A DNA stretch of 64,000 nt, taken from Streptomyces liangshanensis. Lineage in GTDB: Bacteria; Actinomycetota; Actinomycetes; Streptomycetales; Streptomycetaceae. The stretch covers positions 6,579,501-6,643,500 of the forward strand of contig NZ_CP050177.1 in assembly GCF_011694815.1 (NCBI RefSeq), in the 5' to 3' direction. A program made the position numbers and the translations under genes. Under the pieces are notes generated by a model. That model had not been told where the DNA came from. It was given only the letters and a program-made list of their open reading frames with translations, and searched no databases. Shown piece after piece: positions 38,390 through 50,699 of this stretch; position 1 is the stretch's first letter, and each line of letters begins with the position of its first letter.

Positions 38390-39226
38390 TCAGTCGCCCG
38401 AGGGCGCGGAGGCCGCCGCCTCGAACAGCGTGTGCATGGCCCGCCGCAGGCCGCGGACGTCCCGTACCGGCTCGGGGAAGTCGAAGCGGGCGTCGAAGCA
38501 CTGGACGCCGGTGAAGCGCACGCGCAGCCCGAAGCGGTCGAGCCCGACCGGTACGGCCGCGGTCCCGGCGCCGGAAAGGCCCTCGGCCCGCACGCCGAGG
38601 AGCCCGCGCAGCCCCTGGACCTCCGCCCCGTGGGCCGCGTGCAGGTGCTGGAGCAGTTCCGCCTCGTGCTCGACCAGCGGATCGGCGGCGGCCGCCACGA
38701 AGTCCTCGGCCTCGACGGCCTCCGCACCCCAGAGGTCGTCCACGCTCGCCTCCCCGACCTCCAGCCGCAGGACCGTCCGCCCCGGTTCCGTCTCCTGGTC
38801 CGGTACGCGCGTCAGCCAGCCGGAGAGCCAGGCCCGGCCCCGGATCCGGTGGGGTACGGAGACCGGTGCCACGTCGGTGAGTTCCAGGACCGCGATCAGC
38901 TCGTCGTCCTGCGCGTGGGTGGCCGCCCGCGCCGCCGGGGAGTCCGCGGCGAAGACCATGAGCACCTCGCCGTCGTCGCCCACGGTGCGGGCGTCGGGCA
39001 TCAGCTGGTACGGGTCGGCCCCGTCCAGACCGGGAATGACCAGTACCGCCGAGCATGTACTCTGTACGAGAGTTCGTGTGCGTTCGGCTGCTGACGGCAT
39101 CCGATCGATTTCAAGCCCGCTGGGACGCGGCTGACCATGAGCTGATCGGACCTCCGTCGAATCGACCCCCTCCTGCGGGCTGTCGAGGCTGTCTGTGATG
39201 CGCGTGGTGTTCCCAGGGCGAGACAT
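38390..39226 (-). CDS. DUF2470 domain protein, possible haem/iron role
   Basis: A 278-residue soluble protein. The middle (VLVIPGLDGADPYQLMP to WLSGWLTRVPDQE) looks like a flavin-reductase-type split barrel and the C-terminal third (DPLVEHEAELLQHLHAAHGAEVQGL, then RFGLRVRFTGVQCFDARFDFPEPV) is DUF2470. This layout is found in HugZ-type haem-degrading enzymes and their relatives, so a haem or iron role is possible; the key haem ligand cannot be confirmed by eye. AGGAG five bases before the ATG fixes the start. An iron box lies 16 bp upstream, which supports iron control. Confidence 0.8.
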   Translation of the reverse strand: MSRPGNTTRITDSLDSPQEGVDSTEVRSAHGQPRPSGLEIDRMPSAAERTRTLVQSTCSAVLVIPGLDGADPYQLMPDARTVGDDGEVLMVFAADSPAARAATHAQDDELIAVLELTDVAPVSVPHRIRGRAWLSGWLTRVPDQETEPGRTVLRLEVGEASVDDLWGAEAVEAEDFVAAAADPLVEHEAELLQHLHAAHGAEVQGLRGLLGVRAEGLSGAGTAAVPVGLDRFGLRVRFTGVQCFDARFDFPEPVRDVRGLRRAMHTLFEAAASAPSGD

Positions 39227-39241
39227 GCGATCTCCTTTGAG

Positions 39242-39260
39242 TAAGGTGAGCCTAACCTAA
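39242..39260. promoter_or_regulatory. Iron box (DmdR/DtxR-type operator)
   Basis: TAAGGTGAGCCTAACCTAA matches 17 of 19 positions of the consensus TTAGGTTAGCCTAACCTAA. It lies 16 bp before the DUF2470 start on one side and 22 bp before rpsD on the other. The DtxR-family repressors of streptomycetes (DmdR1) bind such sites with Fe2+. Confidence 0.75.
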
Positions 39261-39282
39261 CCTACATGGAGGTCTGGAGAAC

Positions 39283-39897
39283 GTGCCTAACCAGTCGCGT
39301 CCCAAGGTCAAGAAGTCACGCGCGCTCGGTATCGCGCTGACGCCCAAGGCGGTCAAGTACTTCGAGGCCCGCCCCTACCCGCCGGGCGAGCACGGCCGCG
39401 GACGCAAGCAGAACTCGGACTACAAGGTTCGTCTGCTGGAGAAGCAGCGCCTGCGCGCCCAGTACGACATCAGCGAGCGCCAGATGGCCCGCGCCTACGA
39501 CCGCGCCAAGAAGGCCGAAGGCAAGACGGGCGAAGCGCTCGTCGTCGAGCTGGAGCGCCGCCTCGACGCCCTGGTCCTGCGTTCGGGCATCGCCCGCACG
39601 ATCTACCAGGCCCGCCAGATGGTCGTCCACGGCCACATCGAGGTCAACGGCGGCAAGGTCGACAAGCCGTCCTTCCGCGTCCGTCCCGACGACGTCGTGA
39701 TGGTCCGCGAGCGCAGCCGCGAGAAGGTCCCCTTCCAGGTCGCGCGCGAAGGTGGCTACGACACCGACGGCGAGACCCCGCGCTACCTGCAGGTCAACCT
39801 GAAGGCCCTGGCGTTCCGCCTGGACCGCGACCCGCAGCGCAAGGAGATCCCGGTCATCTGCGACGAGCAGCTGGTCGTCGAGTACTACGCCCGCTGA
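39283..39897 (+). CDS. rpsD: 30S ribosomal protein S4, zinc-free form
   Basis: A 204-residue S4, starting [20 protein letters not shown]. The S4 RNA-binding domain is at about residues 95-160 ([32 protein letters not shown]). The N-terminus lacks the four-Cys zinc site found in many bacteria, and the only Cys is near the C-terminus. S4 starts 30S assembly. The gene stands alone, outside the alpha operon, which is usual for this lineage. GGAG lies upstream of the GTG. The promoter must lie in or across the iron-box region. Confidence 0.96.
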   Translation: MPNQSRPKVKKSRALGIALTPKAVKYFEARPYPPGEHGRGRKQNSDYKVRLLEKQRLRAQYDISERQMARAYDRAKKAEGKTGEALVVELERRLDALVLRSGIARTIYQARQMVVHGHIEVNGGKVDKPSFRVRPDDVVMVRERSREKVPFQVAREGGYDTDGETPRYLQVNLKALAFRLDRDPQRKEIPVICDEQLVVEYYAR

Positions 39898-40099
39898 TCA
39901 GGCGTACCTCCGCAGCGTTCCGGCCCGCCCCTTCCCCCGCCGTCACCGGTGGGGAAGAGGCGGGCTTCCGCGTTTGCGGCGGGCCGTAATGCGGTACGGG
40001 CCCCGACCCTCGGCGCGATAGGGTCGTACCTCGTCGGCGCGGTGGCACAGACCGCTCCGACCGGGCAGGACAACCGAGCAAGCAGGGGAGCGGTGCAGC

Positions 40100-40543
40100 G
40101 TGACCGGTGGAGAAGTTGCCGGGATCCTCGTGGCCGTGTTCTGGGCGATTCTGGTCTCCTTCCTCGCCGTGGTGCTGGTGAGGCTGGCCCAGACGCTCAA
40201 GGCGGCCACCAGACTCGTGGCGGACGTGACCGAGCAGGCCGTCCCGCTGCTCGCCGACGCGTCGGCGACCGTCCGTTCCGCGCAGACCCAGCTCGACCGC
40301 GTCGACGCCATCGCGACCGACGTCCAGGAAGTCACCTCCAACGCCTCCGCGCTGTCCTCGACGGTCGCCTCGACCTTCGGCGGCCCCCTCGTCAAGGTCG
40401 CGGCCTTCGGCTACGGCGTACGGCAGGCGTTGAGCCGCAAGGGCGCCCCGGCCGCCGGGAGCGCCGCCCCCGAGCGCGCAGCGCGCCGCACGGTCGTGGG
40501 CCGTACGGTGCCGGCCGCCCGGCGCAGGAACAAGAAGGGCTGA
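40100..40543 (+). CDS. DUF948 domain small membrane protein
   Basis: A 147-residue protein with one N-terminal span (AGILVAVFWAILVSFLAVVLV) followed by a helical stretch LAQTLKAATRLVADVTEQAVPLLADASATVRS, as in DUF948, a family with a coiled-coil periplasmic or cytoplasmic helix. Function is unknown. The tail is rich in Arg and Ala. It forms a small group with the next gene and alaS. Confidence 0.85.
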   Translation: MTGGEVAGILVAVFWAILVSFLAVVLVRLAQTLKAATRLVADVTEQAVPLLADASATVRSAQTQLDRVDAIATDVQEVTSNASALSSTVASTFGGPLVKVAAFGYGVRQALSRKGAPAAGSAAPERAARRTVVGRTVPAARRRNKKG

Positions 40544-40550
40544 CGCAGCG

Positions 40551-40895
40551 ATGTTCCGCCGTACGTTCTGGTTCACCGCGGGCGCGGCGGCCGGCGTGTG
40601 GGCGACCACCAAGGTCAACCGCAAGCTCCGGCAGCTCACCCCCGAGTCCCTCGCCGCGCAGGCCGCGAACAAGGCGATCGACGCCGGTCACAAGCTCAAG
40701 GACTTCGCCCTCGACGTGCGGACCGGCATGGTCCGCCGCGAGGCCGAACTGGGCGAGGCACTCGGCCTGGAGGCACCGGCCGACCCCGCCCTCCCCGCGC
40801 CCCGGCGCCTCGCGGCGATCGAGTACACCGAACGACCCCGCACGGGAACCACCCGCCACACCCCCAACCCGCACAACCGGAATGAGGACCACTGA
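40551..40895 (+). CDS. Small conserved actinobacterial protein (DUF6167-like)
   Basis: A 114-residue protein starting [25 protein letters not shown], a short hydrophobic N-terminus like a weak anchor, then a helical charged region. Function is unknown. It is tightly linked: seven bases after the DUF948 stop and overlapping the alaS start by one base (TGATG). The family name is from memory. Confidence 0.75.
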   Translation: MFRRTFWFTAGAAAGVWATTKVNRKLRQLTPESLAAQAANKAIDAGHKLKDFALDVRTGMVRREAELGEALGLEAPADPALPAPRRLAAIEYTERPRTGTTRHTPNPHNRNEDH

Positions 40896-43564
40896 TGGAG
40901 TCGGCCGAAATCCGCCGTCGCTGGCTGAGCTTCTTCGAGGAGCGCGGTCACACCGTTGTCCCTTCGGCGTCGCTCATCGCGGACGACCCGACTCTCCTGC
41001 TGGTCCCGGCGGGCATGGTGCCCTTCAAGCCGTACTTCCTCGGTGAGGTCAAGCCGCCGTACCCGCGCGCCACCAGCGTCCAGAAGTGCGTCCGCACCCC
41101 GGACATCGAAGAGGTCGGCAAGACCACCCGCCACGGCACCTTCTTCCAGATGTGCGGCAACTTCTCCTTCGGCGACTACTTCAAGGAAGGCGCCGTCAAG
41201 CTCGCCTGGGAGCTGCTCACCAGCTCCCTCGCCGACGGCGGCTTCGGCCTGGACCCCGAGCGGCTCTGGGTCACCGTCTACGAGGACGACGACGAGGCCG
41301 AGCGCATCTGGCGGGACGTCGTCGGCTTCCCCGCCGAGCGCATCCAGCGCCTCGGCAAGGCCGAGAACTACTGGTCCATGGGCGTGCCCGGCCCCTGCGG
41401 CCCCTGCTCGGAGATCATGTACGACCGGGGCCCCGACTTCGGCGTCGAGGGCGGCCCCGCCGTCAACGACGAGCGGTACGTGGAGATCTGGAACCTGGTC
41501 TTCATGCAGTACGAGCGCGGCGAGGGCACCGGCAAGGCCGACTTCGAGATCCTCGGCGACCTGCCGTCGCAGAACATCGACACCGGTCTCGGCCTCGAAC
41601 GCCTCGCCATGATTCTCCAGGGCGTACAGAACATGTACGAGACGGACACCCTGCGCGTCGTCATGGACAAGGCCACCGAGCTGACCGGCGTGCGCTACGG
41701 CGCCGACCACGGCTCGGACGTCTCCCTGCGCGTGGTCGCCGACCACATGCGCACCTCCGCCATGCTCATCGGCGACGGCGTCACCCCCGGCAACGAGGGC
41801 CGCGGCTACGTGCTGCGCCGCATCATGCGCCGCGCCATCCGCAACATGCGCCTCCTCGGCGCCACCCAGCCGGTGGTCGCCGACCTGATCGACGTCGTCA
41901 TCAGGACCATGGGCCGGCAGTACCCGGAGCTGGAGACCGACCGCAAGCGCATCGAGACCGTCGCCCTCGCCGAGGAGGCCGCCTTCCTCAAGGCCCTCAA
42001 GGGCGGGACGAACATCCTCGACACCGCCGTCACCGAGACCAAGGCCGCCGGCGGGCAGGTGCTCTCCGGCGACCGGGCCTTCCTGCTCCACGACACCTGG
42101 GGCTTCCCCATCGACCTCACCCTCGAGATGGCCGCCGAACAGGGCCTCTCCGTGGACGAGGACGGCTTCCGCCGGCTCATGAAGGAGCAGCGCGACCGCG
42201 CCAAGGCCGACGCCAAGGCCAAGAAGTCCGGCCACGCCGACCTCTCCGCCTACCGCGCCGTGGCCGACAACAGCGGCTCCACCGAGTTCACCGGCTACAC
42301 CTCCACCGAGAACGAGTCGGTGATCGTCGGCCTGCTCGTCGACGGGGTGTCCTCGCCGGCCGCCACCGAGGGCGACGAGGTCGAGGTGGTCCTCGACCGC
42401 ACGCCGTTCTACGCCGAGGGCGGCGGCCAGCTCGCCGACCAGGGCCGGATCCGGCTCGACACCGGCGCCGTCATCCAGGTCCGCGACGTCCAGCAGCCCG
42501 TGCCCGGGGTCTCCGTGCACAAGGGCGTCGTCCAGGTCGGCGAGGTGACGGTCGGCGCCCCGGTGCAGGCCGCCATCGACCTCAACCGGCGCCGGGCCAT
42601 CGCCCGCGCCCACAGCGCCACGCACCTCACGCACCAGGCGCTGCGCGACGCCCTCGGCCCCACGGCCGCCCAGGCCGGCTCCGAGAACTCCCCGGGCCGC
42701 TTCCGCTTCGACTTCGGCTCGCCCGCCGCCGTCCCCGGCACGGTCCTCACCGACGTCGAGCAGAAGATCAACGAGGTCCTGTCCCGGGAACTCGACGTCC
42801 AGGCCGAGGTCATGTCCATCGACGAGGCCAAGAAGCAGGGCGCCATCGCCGAGTTCGGCGAGAAGTACGGCGAGCGCGTCCGCGTGGTGACCATCGGCGA
42901 CTTCTCCAAGGAGCTGTGCGGCGGCACGCACGTCAAGAACACCGCCCAGCTCGGCCTGGTGAAGCTCCTCGGCGAGTCGTCCATCGGCTCCGGCGTCCGC
43001 CGGATCGAGGCCCTGGTCGGCGTCGACGCGTACAACTTCCTCGCCAAGGAGCACACCGTCGTCGCCCAGCTCCAGGAGCTGGTCAAGGGCCGCTCGGAGG
43101 AGCTGCCCGAGAAGATCTCCGGCATGCTCTCCAAGCTGCGGGACGCCGAGAAGGAGATCGAGAAGTTCCGCGCCGAGAAGGTGCTCGCCGCCGCCGCGGG
43201 CTTGGTCGACAGCGCCAAGGACGTGCGCGGTACGGCCCTGGTGACCGGCCAGGTCCCCGACGGCACGTCGGCCGACGACCTGCGCAAGCTGGTCCTCGAC
43301 GTACGCGGCCGGATGCCCGGCGACCGGCCCACCGTGGTCGCCCTGTTCACCGTGTCGGGCGGCCGTCCCGTGACGGTCATCGCCACCAACGAGGCGGCCC
43401 GCGAACGCGGTCTCAAGGCCGGTGAGCTGGTGCGCGCCGCCGCCAAGACCCTCGGTGGCGGGGGCGGCGGCAAGCCGGACGTCGCCCAGGGCGGCGGGCA
43501 GAACCCCGAGGCCGTCGGGGACGCCGTGGCCGCCGTCGAACGCCTCGTCGCCGAGACGGCCTGA
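40895..43564 (+). CDS. alaS: Alanyl-tRNA synthetase
   Basis: An 889-residue enzyme that charges tRNA-Ala. The catalytic domain starts [20 protein letters not shown], with [21 protein letters not shown] and [13 protein letters not shown]. The editing domain has the zinc ligands HSATHLTHQ (about residue 573) and CGGTHVKNT (about 674). The C-terminal DHHA1 part ends [15 protein letters not shown]. All expected parts are present. It is coupled to the small gene before it, and ruvX starts 29 bp after it. Confidence 0.98.
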   Translation: MESAEIRRRWLSFFEERGHTVVPSASLIADDPTLLLVPAGMVPFKPYFLGEVKPPYPRATSVQKCVRTPDIEEVGKTTRHGTFFQMCGNFSFGDYFKEGAVKLAWELLTSSLADGGFGLDPERLWVTVYEDDDEAERIWRDVVGFPAERIQRLGKAENYWSMGVPGPCGPCSEIMYDRGPDFGVEGGPAVNDERYVEIWNLVFMQYERGEGTGKADFEILGDLPSQNIDTGLGLERLAMILQGVQNMYETDTLRVVMDKATELTGVRYGADHGSDVSLRVVADHMRTSAMLIGDGVTPGNEGRGYVLRRIMRRAIRNMRLLGATQPVVADLIDVVIRTMGRQYPELETDRKRIETVALAEEAAFLKALKGGTNILDTAVTETKAAGGQVLSGDRAFLLHDTWGFPIDLTLEMAAEQGLSVDEDGFRRLMKEQRDRAKADAKAKKSGHADLSAYRAVADNSGSTEFTGYTSTENESVIVGLLVDGVSSPAATEGDEVEVVLDRTPFYAEGGGQLADQGRIRLDTGAVIQVRDVQQPVPGVSVHKGVVQVGEVTVGAPVQAAIDLNRRRAIARAHSATHLTHQALRDALGPTAAQAGSENSPGRFRFDFGSPAAVPGTVLTDVEQKINEVLSRELDVQAEVMSIDEAKKQGAIAEFGEKYGERVRVVTIGDFSKELCGGTHVKNTAQLGLVKLLGESSIGSGVRRIEALVGVDAYNFLAKEHTVVAQLQELVKGRSEELPEKISGMLSKLRDAEKEIEKFRAEKVLAAAAGLVDSAKDVRGTALVTGQVPDGTSADDLRKLVLDVRGRMPGDRPTVVALFTVSGGRPVTVIATNEAARERGLKAGELVRAAAKTLGGGGGGKPDVAQGGGQNPEAVGDAVAAVERLVAETA

Positions 43565-43593
43565 CGGCCCGTGCCCTCTGTGGAACGGCTCAC

Positions 43594-44058
43594 ATGAGAC
43601 GCGGACGCCGCCTCGCGATCGACGTCGGGGACGCCCGGATCGGGGTCGCCTCGTGCGACCCCGACGGGATCATCGCCACGCCGGTGGAGACCGTGCCGGG
43701 ACGTGACGTCCCGGCCGCCCACCGGCGGCTCCGGCAACTCGTCGAGGAGTACGAGCCGATCGAGGTCGTGATCGGCCTGCCCCGGTCCCTCAACGGCGGC
43801 GAGGGGCCGGCCGCCGTAAAGGTACGTACGTTCGCACAGGAGGTCGCGCGCGGCATCGCGCCCGTGCCGGTACGACTGGTGGACGAGCGCATGAGCACCG
43901 TGACCGCCAGTCAGGGGTTGCGCGCTTCGGGCGTGAAGTCAAAAAAGGGACGCTCCGTCATCGACCAAGTGGCGGCTGTTGTCATCCTTCAGAGTGCCCT
44001 GGAGGCCGAACGAGGCTCCGGTGAAGCCCCGGGCGAGGGCGTCGAAGTGGTCATCTGA
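43594..44058 (+). CDS. ruvX: YqgF/RuvX family nuclease, putative Holliday junction resolvase
   Basis: A 154-residue RNase H-fold protein. Conserved acidic motifs are AIDVGDARIGVA, the VVIGLPRSLNG stretch, DERMSTVTA and VIDQVAAVVIL. The E. coli homologue is needed for 16S rRNA 5' end processing; resolvase activity has been shown in some species. It lies between alaS and mltG, as in many actinobacteria. Confidence 0.93.
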   Translation: MRRGRRLAIDVGDARIGVASCDPDGIIATPVETVPGRDVPAAHRRLRQLVEEYEPIEVVIGLPRSLNGGEGPAAVKVRTFAQEVARGIAPVPVRLVDERMSTVTASQGLRASGVKSKKGRSVIDQVAAVVILQSALEAERGSGEAPGEGVEVVI

Positions 44059-44179
44059 TCGCGGTACGGTAACGTTCCGCGCGATGCGGCGGTGTTCGAA
44101 CAGCTGCCGCACAGCAAGAGGCGAAACGGACGCCGTACCGCTGGTGCCACGGCCGCCGCCTCGCGGCTCTAGGGGATCG

Positions 44180-46189
44180 ATGACTGACTATGGCCGGGGC
44201 CCCGGCTCCGAACCGTGGCACCCCGAAGATCCCCTGTACGGGGACCAGGGGTGGGGAGCGCAGCAGGCGGCGGACGGCCAGGGCGCTCCCTACGGCGAGC
44301 AGCCGCAGCAGCAGTATCCGCAGCAGCAGTACGACGCCGGTCAGCCCGGCCAGGACCCGTACCAGCAGCAACAGCAGTACCAGCAGCAGCCGTACGACGG
44401 CGGGCAGCACTACGACGGGCAGCAGCAGTACGCGGATCCCCAGCAGCAGTACGCGGACCCTCAGCACTACCAGCAGCATCCCCAGCAGTACCAGGACCCG
44501 CAGCAGTACCAGCAGCAGCCGCAGGGGTACGGCGAGCAGCAACTGCCCCACCAGCAGCAGTACAACGGCGGTACGGGAGGCTGGGACCCGCACCAGCAGC
44601 AGGCCGCGATGGCGTACGGCGGGAACCCGGCCGACCCCTACGCGGTCCAGCACGCGGGCGGCTACCCGGAGGGCCAGGACTACTACGGCACACCGGACGC
44701 GTACCCGCCGCCGCAGCCGCCGGGCCGCCGGCCGGGCGAGATGGGTCCCCCGCAGGGGCAGGGCCAGCAGCAGCTTCACCAGCAGCCCCTGCAGCAGCAG
44801 CCCATACAGCAGCAACACCAGCAGCCGCACCAGCCGCAGCAGCACCAGCCCCCGCAGCAGCACCAGCCCCAGCCTCAGCAGCCGCAGGTCCCGGCGCCCG
44901 CCGCCCCGGCGGCTCCGGAGAACGAGTGGGACGCCGAGCAGCCCCCGGAGACCCACCCCTTCTTCACCGGTGACGACGACGGCTCCGACGACCGGAAGCC
45001 CCGTGACTCCCGGAACGACGACGGCGACGACGGGTACGGCGACGACGACGAGGACGAGGGCGACGACGGCCGGGACGGGCGGGACCGTCGCGGGAAGTCG
45101 TCCAAGAAGAAGAAGGGCGGCAACGGCCGCGCCTGCCTCGTCCTCGCCGTGGTGCTCGTGGGTGGCGTCGGCGGTGTCGGCTACTTCGGCTACACCTTCT
45201 ACCAGGACCGCTTCGGCCCGCCGCCGGACTTCGCGGGCGCCGGTACCACCGCGGTGGATGTGGAGATCCCGCCGGACTCCGGGGGGTACGCGATCGCGGC
45301 GATCCTCGTGAAGAAGGGCGTGATCAAGAGCGAGGGCGCCTTTGTCGAGGCGCAGAAGAAGAACCCGAAGGGCACCCTGATCCAGGCCGGCGTCTTCACC
45401 CTGCGCAAGGGAATGTCGGGGGACAACGCCGTCAAGGCGATGCTCGACCCGAACAGTCACAACTCGCTGGTCATTCCCGAGGGCACCCGTAATGCCAAGA
45501 TCTACAAGTTGATCGACAAGCAGCTCGGAGTCGACGACGGAACCACCGCCGACGTCGCGAAGAAGCAGATCAACAGCCTCGGTCTGCCGGACTGGGCCAA
45601 GGGTCACAAGAACGTCAAGGACCCGCTGGAAGGTTTCCTCTTCCCGGCCAGTTATCCGGTCGCCAAGGGAATGACACCGGAATCGGTCCTCAAGAAGATG
45701 GTGTCCCGGGCGAACGCCGAATACGGCAAACTCGACCTGGAGGCCAACGCCAAGAAGTTCAAGGTCGACGGCCCCTGGCAGATGATCACCGTCGCCAGCC
45801 TCGTCCAGGCCGAGGGCAAGACGCAGGACGATTTCCGGAAGATGGCGGAGGTGGTCTACAACCGCCTCAAGCCGACCAACATCCAGACCAACCAGAAACT
45901 CCAGTTCGACTCGTCCTTCAATTACCTCCAGGGCGAGAGCAACATCAATATCAGCGAGTCCGAGATCAACAGCAATCAGGACCCGTACAACACCTACACG
46001 CAGCGGGGACTTCCGCCGGGGCCCATCAGCAACCCGGGCAACGAGGCGCTGGCCGCGGCACTCGACCCCACCTCGGACGGCTGGATGTACTTCGTGGCGA
46101 CCGACGGGGTGCACAAGACCGAGTTCGCCAAGACGTACGCGGAGTTCCAGAGACTCAAGGACAAATTCAATGCCAAGCAGGGCAACTAG
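44180..46189 (+). CDS. mltG: Endolytic murein transglycosylase MltG with Gln-rich N-terminus
   Basis: A 669-residue protein. The first 250 residues are a cytoplasmic low-complexity region of Gln, Tyr, Pro and Asp (for example PQQQYADPQHYQQ), then an Asp/Glu-rich stretch and basic RRGKSSKKKKGG just before the single span (about residues 317-337). The YceG catalytic domain fills the rest; the catalytic Glu is Glu545 in VASLVQAEGKTQDDF. It cuts glycan strands of nascent peptidoglycan. AGGGG stands four bases before the ATG. aroE starts 20 bp inside its 3' end. Confidence 0.95.
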   Translation: MTDYGRGPGSEPWHPEDPLYGDQGWGAQQAADGQGAPYGEQPQQQYPQQQYDAGQPGQDPYQQQQQYQQQPYDGGQHYDGQQQYADPQQQYADPQHYQQHPQQYQDPQQYQQQPQGYGEQQLPHQQQYNGGTGGWDPHQQQAAMAYGGNPADPYAVQHAGGYPEGQDYYGTPDAYPPPQPPGRRPGEMGPPQGQGQQQLHQQPLQQQPIQQQHQQPHQPQQHQPPQQHQPQPQQPQVPAPAAPAAPENEWDAEQPPETHPFFTGDDDGSDDRKPRDSRNDDGDDGYGDDDEDEGDDGRDGRDRRGKSSKKKKGGNGRACLVLAVVLVGGVGGVGYFGYTFYQDRFGPPPDFAGAGTTAVDVEIPPDSGGYAIAAILVKKGVIKSEGAFVEAQKKNPKGTLIQAGVFTLRKGMSGDNAVKAMLDPNSHNSLVIPEGTRNAKIYKLIDKQLGVDDGTTADVAKKQINSLGLPDWAKGHKNVKDPLEGFLFPASYPVAKGMTPESVLKKMVSRANAEYGKLDLEANAKKFKVDGPWQMITVASLVQAEGKTQDDFRKMAEVVYNRLKPTNIQTNQKLQFDSSFNYLQGESNINISESEINSNQDPYNTYTQRGLPPGPISNPGNEALAAALDPTSDGWMYFVATDGVHKTEFAKTYAEFQRLKDKFNAKQGN

Positions 46190-47015
46190 TTCAGGGTCCC
46201 GCAGGGCGGCCGTCCTGGGGTCGCCCATCGCGCACTCCCTGTCGCCCGTTCTGCACCGCGCGGCCTACGACGAACTCGGCCTGACCGGCTGGTCGTACGA
46301 CCGGTTCGAGGTCACCGAGACGGGGATCGCCGACTTCCTCGGCGGGCTCGACGCGTCCTGGGCCGGGCTGTCGCTCACCATGCCGCTCAAGCGGGCGGTG
46401 ATCCCGCTCCTGGACGGGATCACCGACACCGCGGCCTCCGTGGAAGCGGTCAACACCGTGGTGATCGGCGACGACGGCCGGCGTACGGGTGACAACACCG
46501 ACATCCCCGGCATGATCGCCGCCCTGCGCGAGCGGGGCGTGACCTCCGTGGAGTCCGCGGCGATCCTCGGCGCGGGCGCCACCGCGTCCTCGGCGCTCGC
46601 CGCGCTCGCCCGCGTCTGCGCGGGCCCGGTCACCGCGTACGTGCGCAGCGAGGCGCGCGCCGCCGAGATGCGGGGCTGGGGAACGAGGCTCGGCGTCGAC
46701 GTCCGCACGGCGGACTGGGCGGACGCGGCCGGGGCCCTGGACGCCCCGCTGGTCGTCGCCACCACCCCGGCCGGCGCCTCCGACGCGCTCGCCGGGCAGG
46801 TCCCCGAGCGCCCCGGCACGCTCTTCGACGTCCTCTACGACCCCTGGCCCACCGCCCTCGCCGCCGCCTGGTCCGCGCGCGGCGGCCAGGTCGTCGGCGG
46901 CCTCGACCTCCTCGTCCATCAGGCGGTCCTCCAGGTCGAGATGATGACGGGCCGCGGCCCCGCGCCCCTGCCCGCGATGCGCAAGGCCGGCGAACAGGCC
47001 CTCGCCGCCCGCTGA
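46170..47015 (+). CDS. aroE: Shikimate dehydrogenase
   Basis: A 281-residue enzyme that reduces 3-dehydroshikimate to shikimate with NADPH. The shikimate site SPIAHSLSPVLHRAAY, the catalytic Lys in LSLTMPLKRAV, NTDIPGM and the Gly-rich ILGAGATASSALAAL are present. The start overlaps mltG by 20 bp. The aroC-K-B-Q group begins 226 bp downstream. Confidence 0.94.
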   Translation: MPSRATSSGSRRAAVLGSPIAHSLSPVLHRAAYDELGLTGWSYDRFEVTETGIADFLGGLDASWAGLSLTMPLKRAVIPLLDGITDTAASVEAVNTVVIGDDGRRTGDNTDIPGMIAALRERGVTSVESAAILGAGATASSALAALARVCAGPVTAYVRSEARAAEMRGWGTRLGVDVRTADWADAAGALDAPLVVATTPAGASDALAGQVPERPGTLFDVLYDPWPTALAAAWSARGGQVVGGLDLLVHQAVLQVEMMTGRGPAPLPAMRKAGEQALAAR

Positions 47016-47241
47016 CGACGCCCGGTCCGTCGGCCCCCCCCCAGCTCCGGACCAGGCCCCGGACCCGCCCGGATCCCCCCGGCCCCCGGCCATGGATCCG
47101 GCCGGATCAAGCCGCCTCTGTCCGTTTTCTGGACCGGCGGGCGGTCCGCGCCCGTGATCGTGGGAGGATCGGAGACGGCGGGCCAGGGCCGCGCACCCGG
47201 TGGCGCCGATGACGTTCCGGGCGCGAGTAAGAGGAGCACCG

Positions 47242-48422
47242 TTGAGCAGGTTGCGCTGGCTGACCGCGGGGGAGTCGCACGGCCCCGCCCTGGTGGCGAC
47301 GCTGGAGGGTCTTCCCGCCGGTGTGCCCATCACCACGGAGATGGTGGCGGACCACCTCGCCCGGCGGCGCCTCGGCTACGGTCGCGGCGCGCGGATGAAG
47401 TTCGAGCGCGACGAGATCACCTTCCTCGGCGGCGTACGGCACGGCCTGACCATGGGGTCGCCGGTCGCGATCATGGTCGGGAACACCGAGTGGCCCAAGT
47501 GGGAACAGGTCATGTCGGCCGACCCCGTCGACCCCGAGGTGCTGGCGGGACTCGCCCGTAACGAACCCCTGACCCGGCCCCGGCCCGGCCACGCGGACCT
47601 CGCGGGCATGCAGAAGTACGGAGTGCGCGACGCCCGGCCCATCCTGGAGCGCGCCAGCGCCCGGGAGACCGCGGCCCGGGTCGCGCTCGGCGCCGTCGCC
47701 CGCTCCTACCTCAAGGAGACGGCCGGCATCGAGATCGTCTCGCACGTCGTCGAGCTGGCCGCGGCCAAGGCGCCGTACGGCGTCTACCCGCAGCCCTCCG
47801 ACGTCGAGCGGCTCGACGCCGACCCGGTGCGCTGCCTCGACGCCGACGCGAGCAAGGCGATGGTCGCGGAGATCGACCAGGCCCACAAGGACGGCGACAC
47901 CCTCGGCGGCGTCGTCGAGGTGCTCGCGTACGGCGTGCCCGTCGGCCTCGGCTCGCACGTCCACTGGGACCGCAGGCTCGACGCCCGGCTGGCCGCCGCG
48001 CTCATGGGCATCCAGGCGATCAAGGGCGTCGAGGTCGGGGACGGCTTCGGGCTGGCCCGGGTCCCCGGCTCCCAGGCGCACGACGAGATCCTGGCCACCG
48101 AGGACGGCGTCCGGCGCGCCTCGGGCCGCTCCGGCGGTACGGAGGGCGGCCTCACGACCGGCGAACCGCTGCGCGTACGGGCCGCGATGAAGCCCATCGC
48201 GACCGTCCCGCGCGCCCTGGCCACCGTCGACGTCGTGACGGGCGAGGCGGCGAAGGCCCACCACCAGCGCTCCGACGTGTGCGCCGTGCCCGCGGCCGGG
48301 ATCGTCGCGGAGGCCATGGTCGCGCTGACGCTCGCCGACGCGGTCGCCGAGAAGTTCGGTGGCGACAGCGTGCCGGAGACCCGCCGCAACGTCGAGTCGT
48401 ACCTGAAGAACCTGGTGATCCG

Positions 48423-48426
<4 letters not shown>
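47242..48426 (+). CDS. aroC: Chorismate synthase
   Basis: A 394-residue FMN-dependent enzyme that makes chorismate from EPSP, the last shared step. [40 protein letters not shown]-like [17 protein letters not shown] and [15 protein letters not shown] are family signatures. The TTG start has GAGGAG five bases upstream. It is the first gene of aroC-K-B-Q, joined by 4-bp overlaps. Confidence 0.97.
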
Positions 48427-50508
<2,082 letters not shown>

Positions 50509-50699
50509 CGGGCCACCCCGGGCACTCGGGCGTGCCCCCGGCCGTTCCCAGGGGGACCGCCGGGGGCGGTACCGTGTCGCAGCGCGGGAACCACGCGACC
50601 GGGACCCGGCGTCAGACGCACCAGCCAGTTGTACGAACCGGCCGGTCAACGGGTCGGCCGGACGAGTCGAGTCAGTCGCACGAGACGGAGTGGCACCGG

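Noticed and set aside
40688..43054. Long - strand open frame across alaS
   Set aside because: Antisense shadow; rich in Val, Leu, Gly and His with no motif, while alaS is unmistakable.
47016..47241. Possible small gene or regulator site between aroE and aroC, including a run of nine C
   Set aside because: No open frame with a ribosome binding site and no clear dyad; the C-run may also be a sequencing-sensitive homopolymer.
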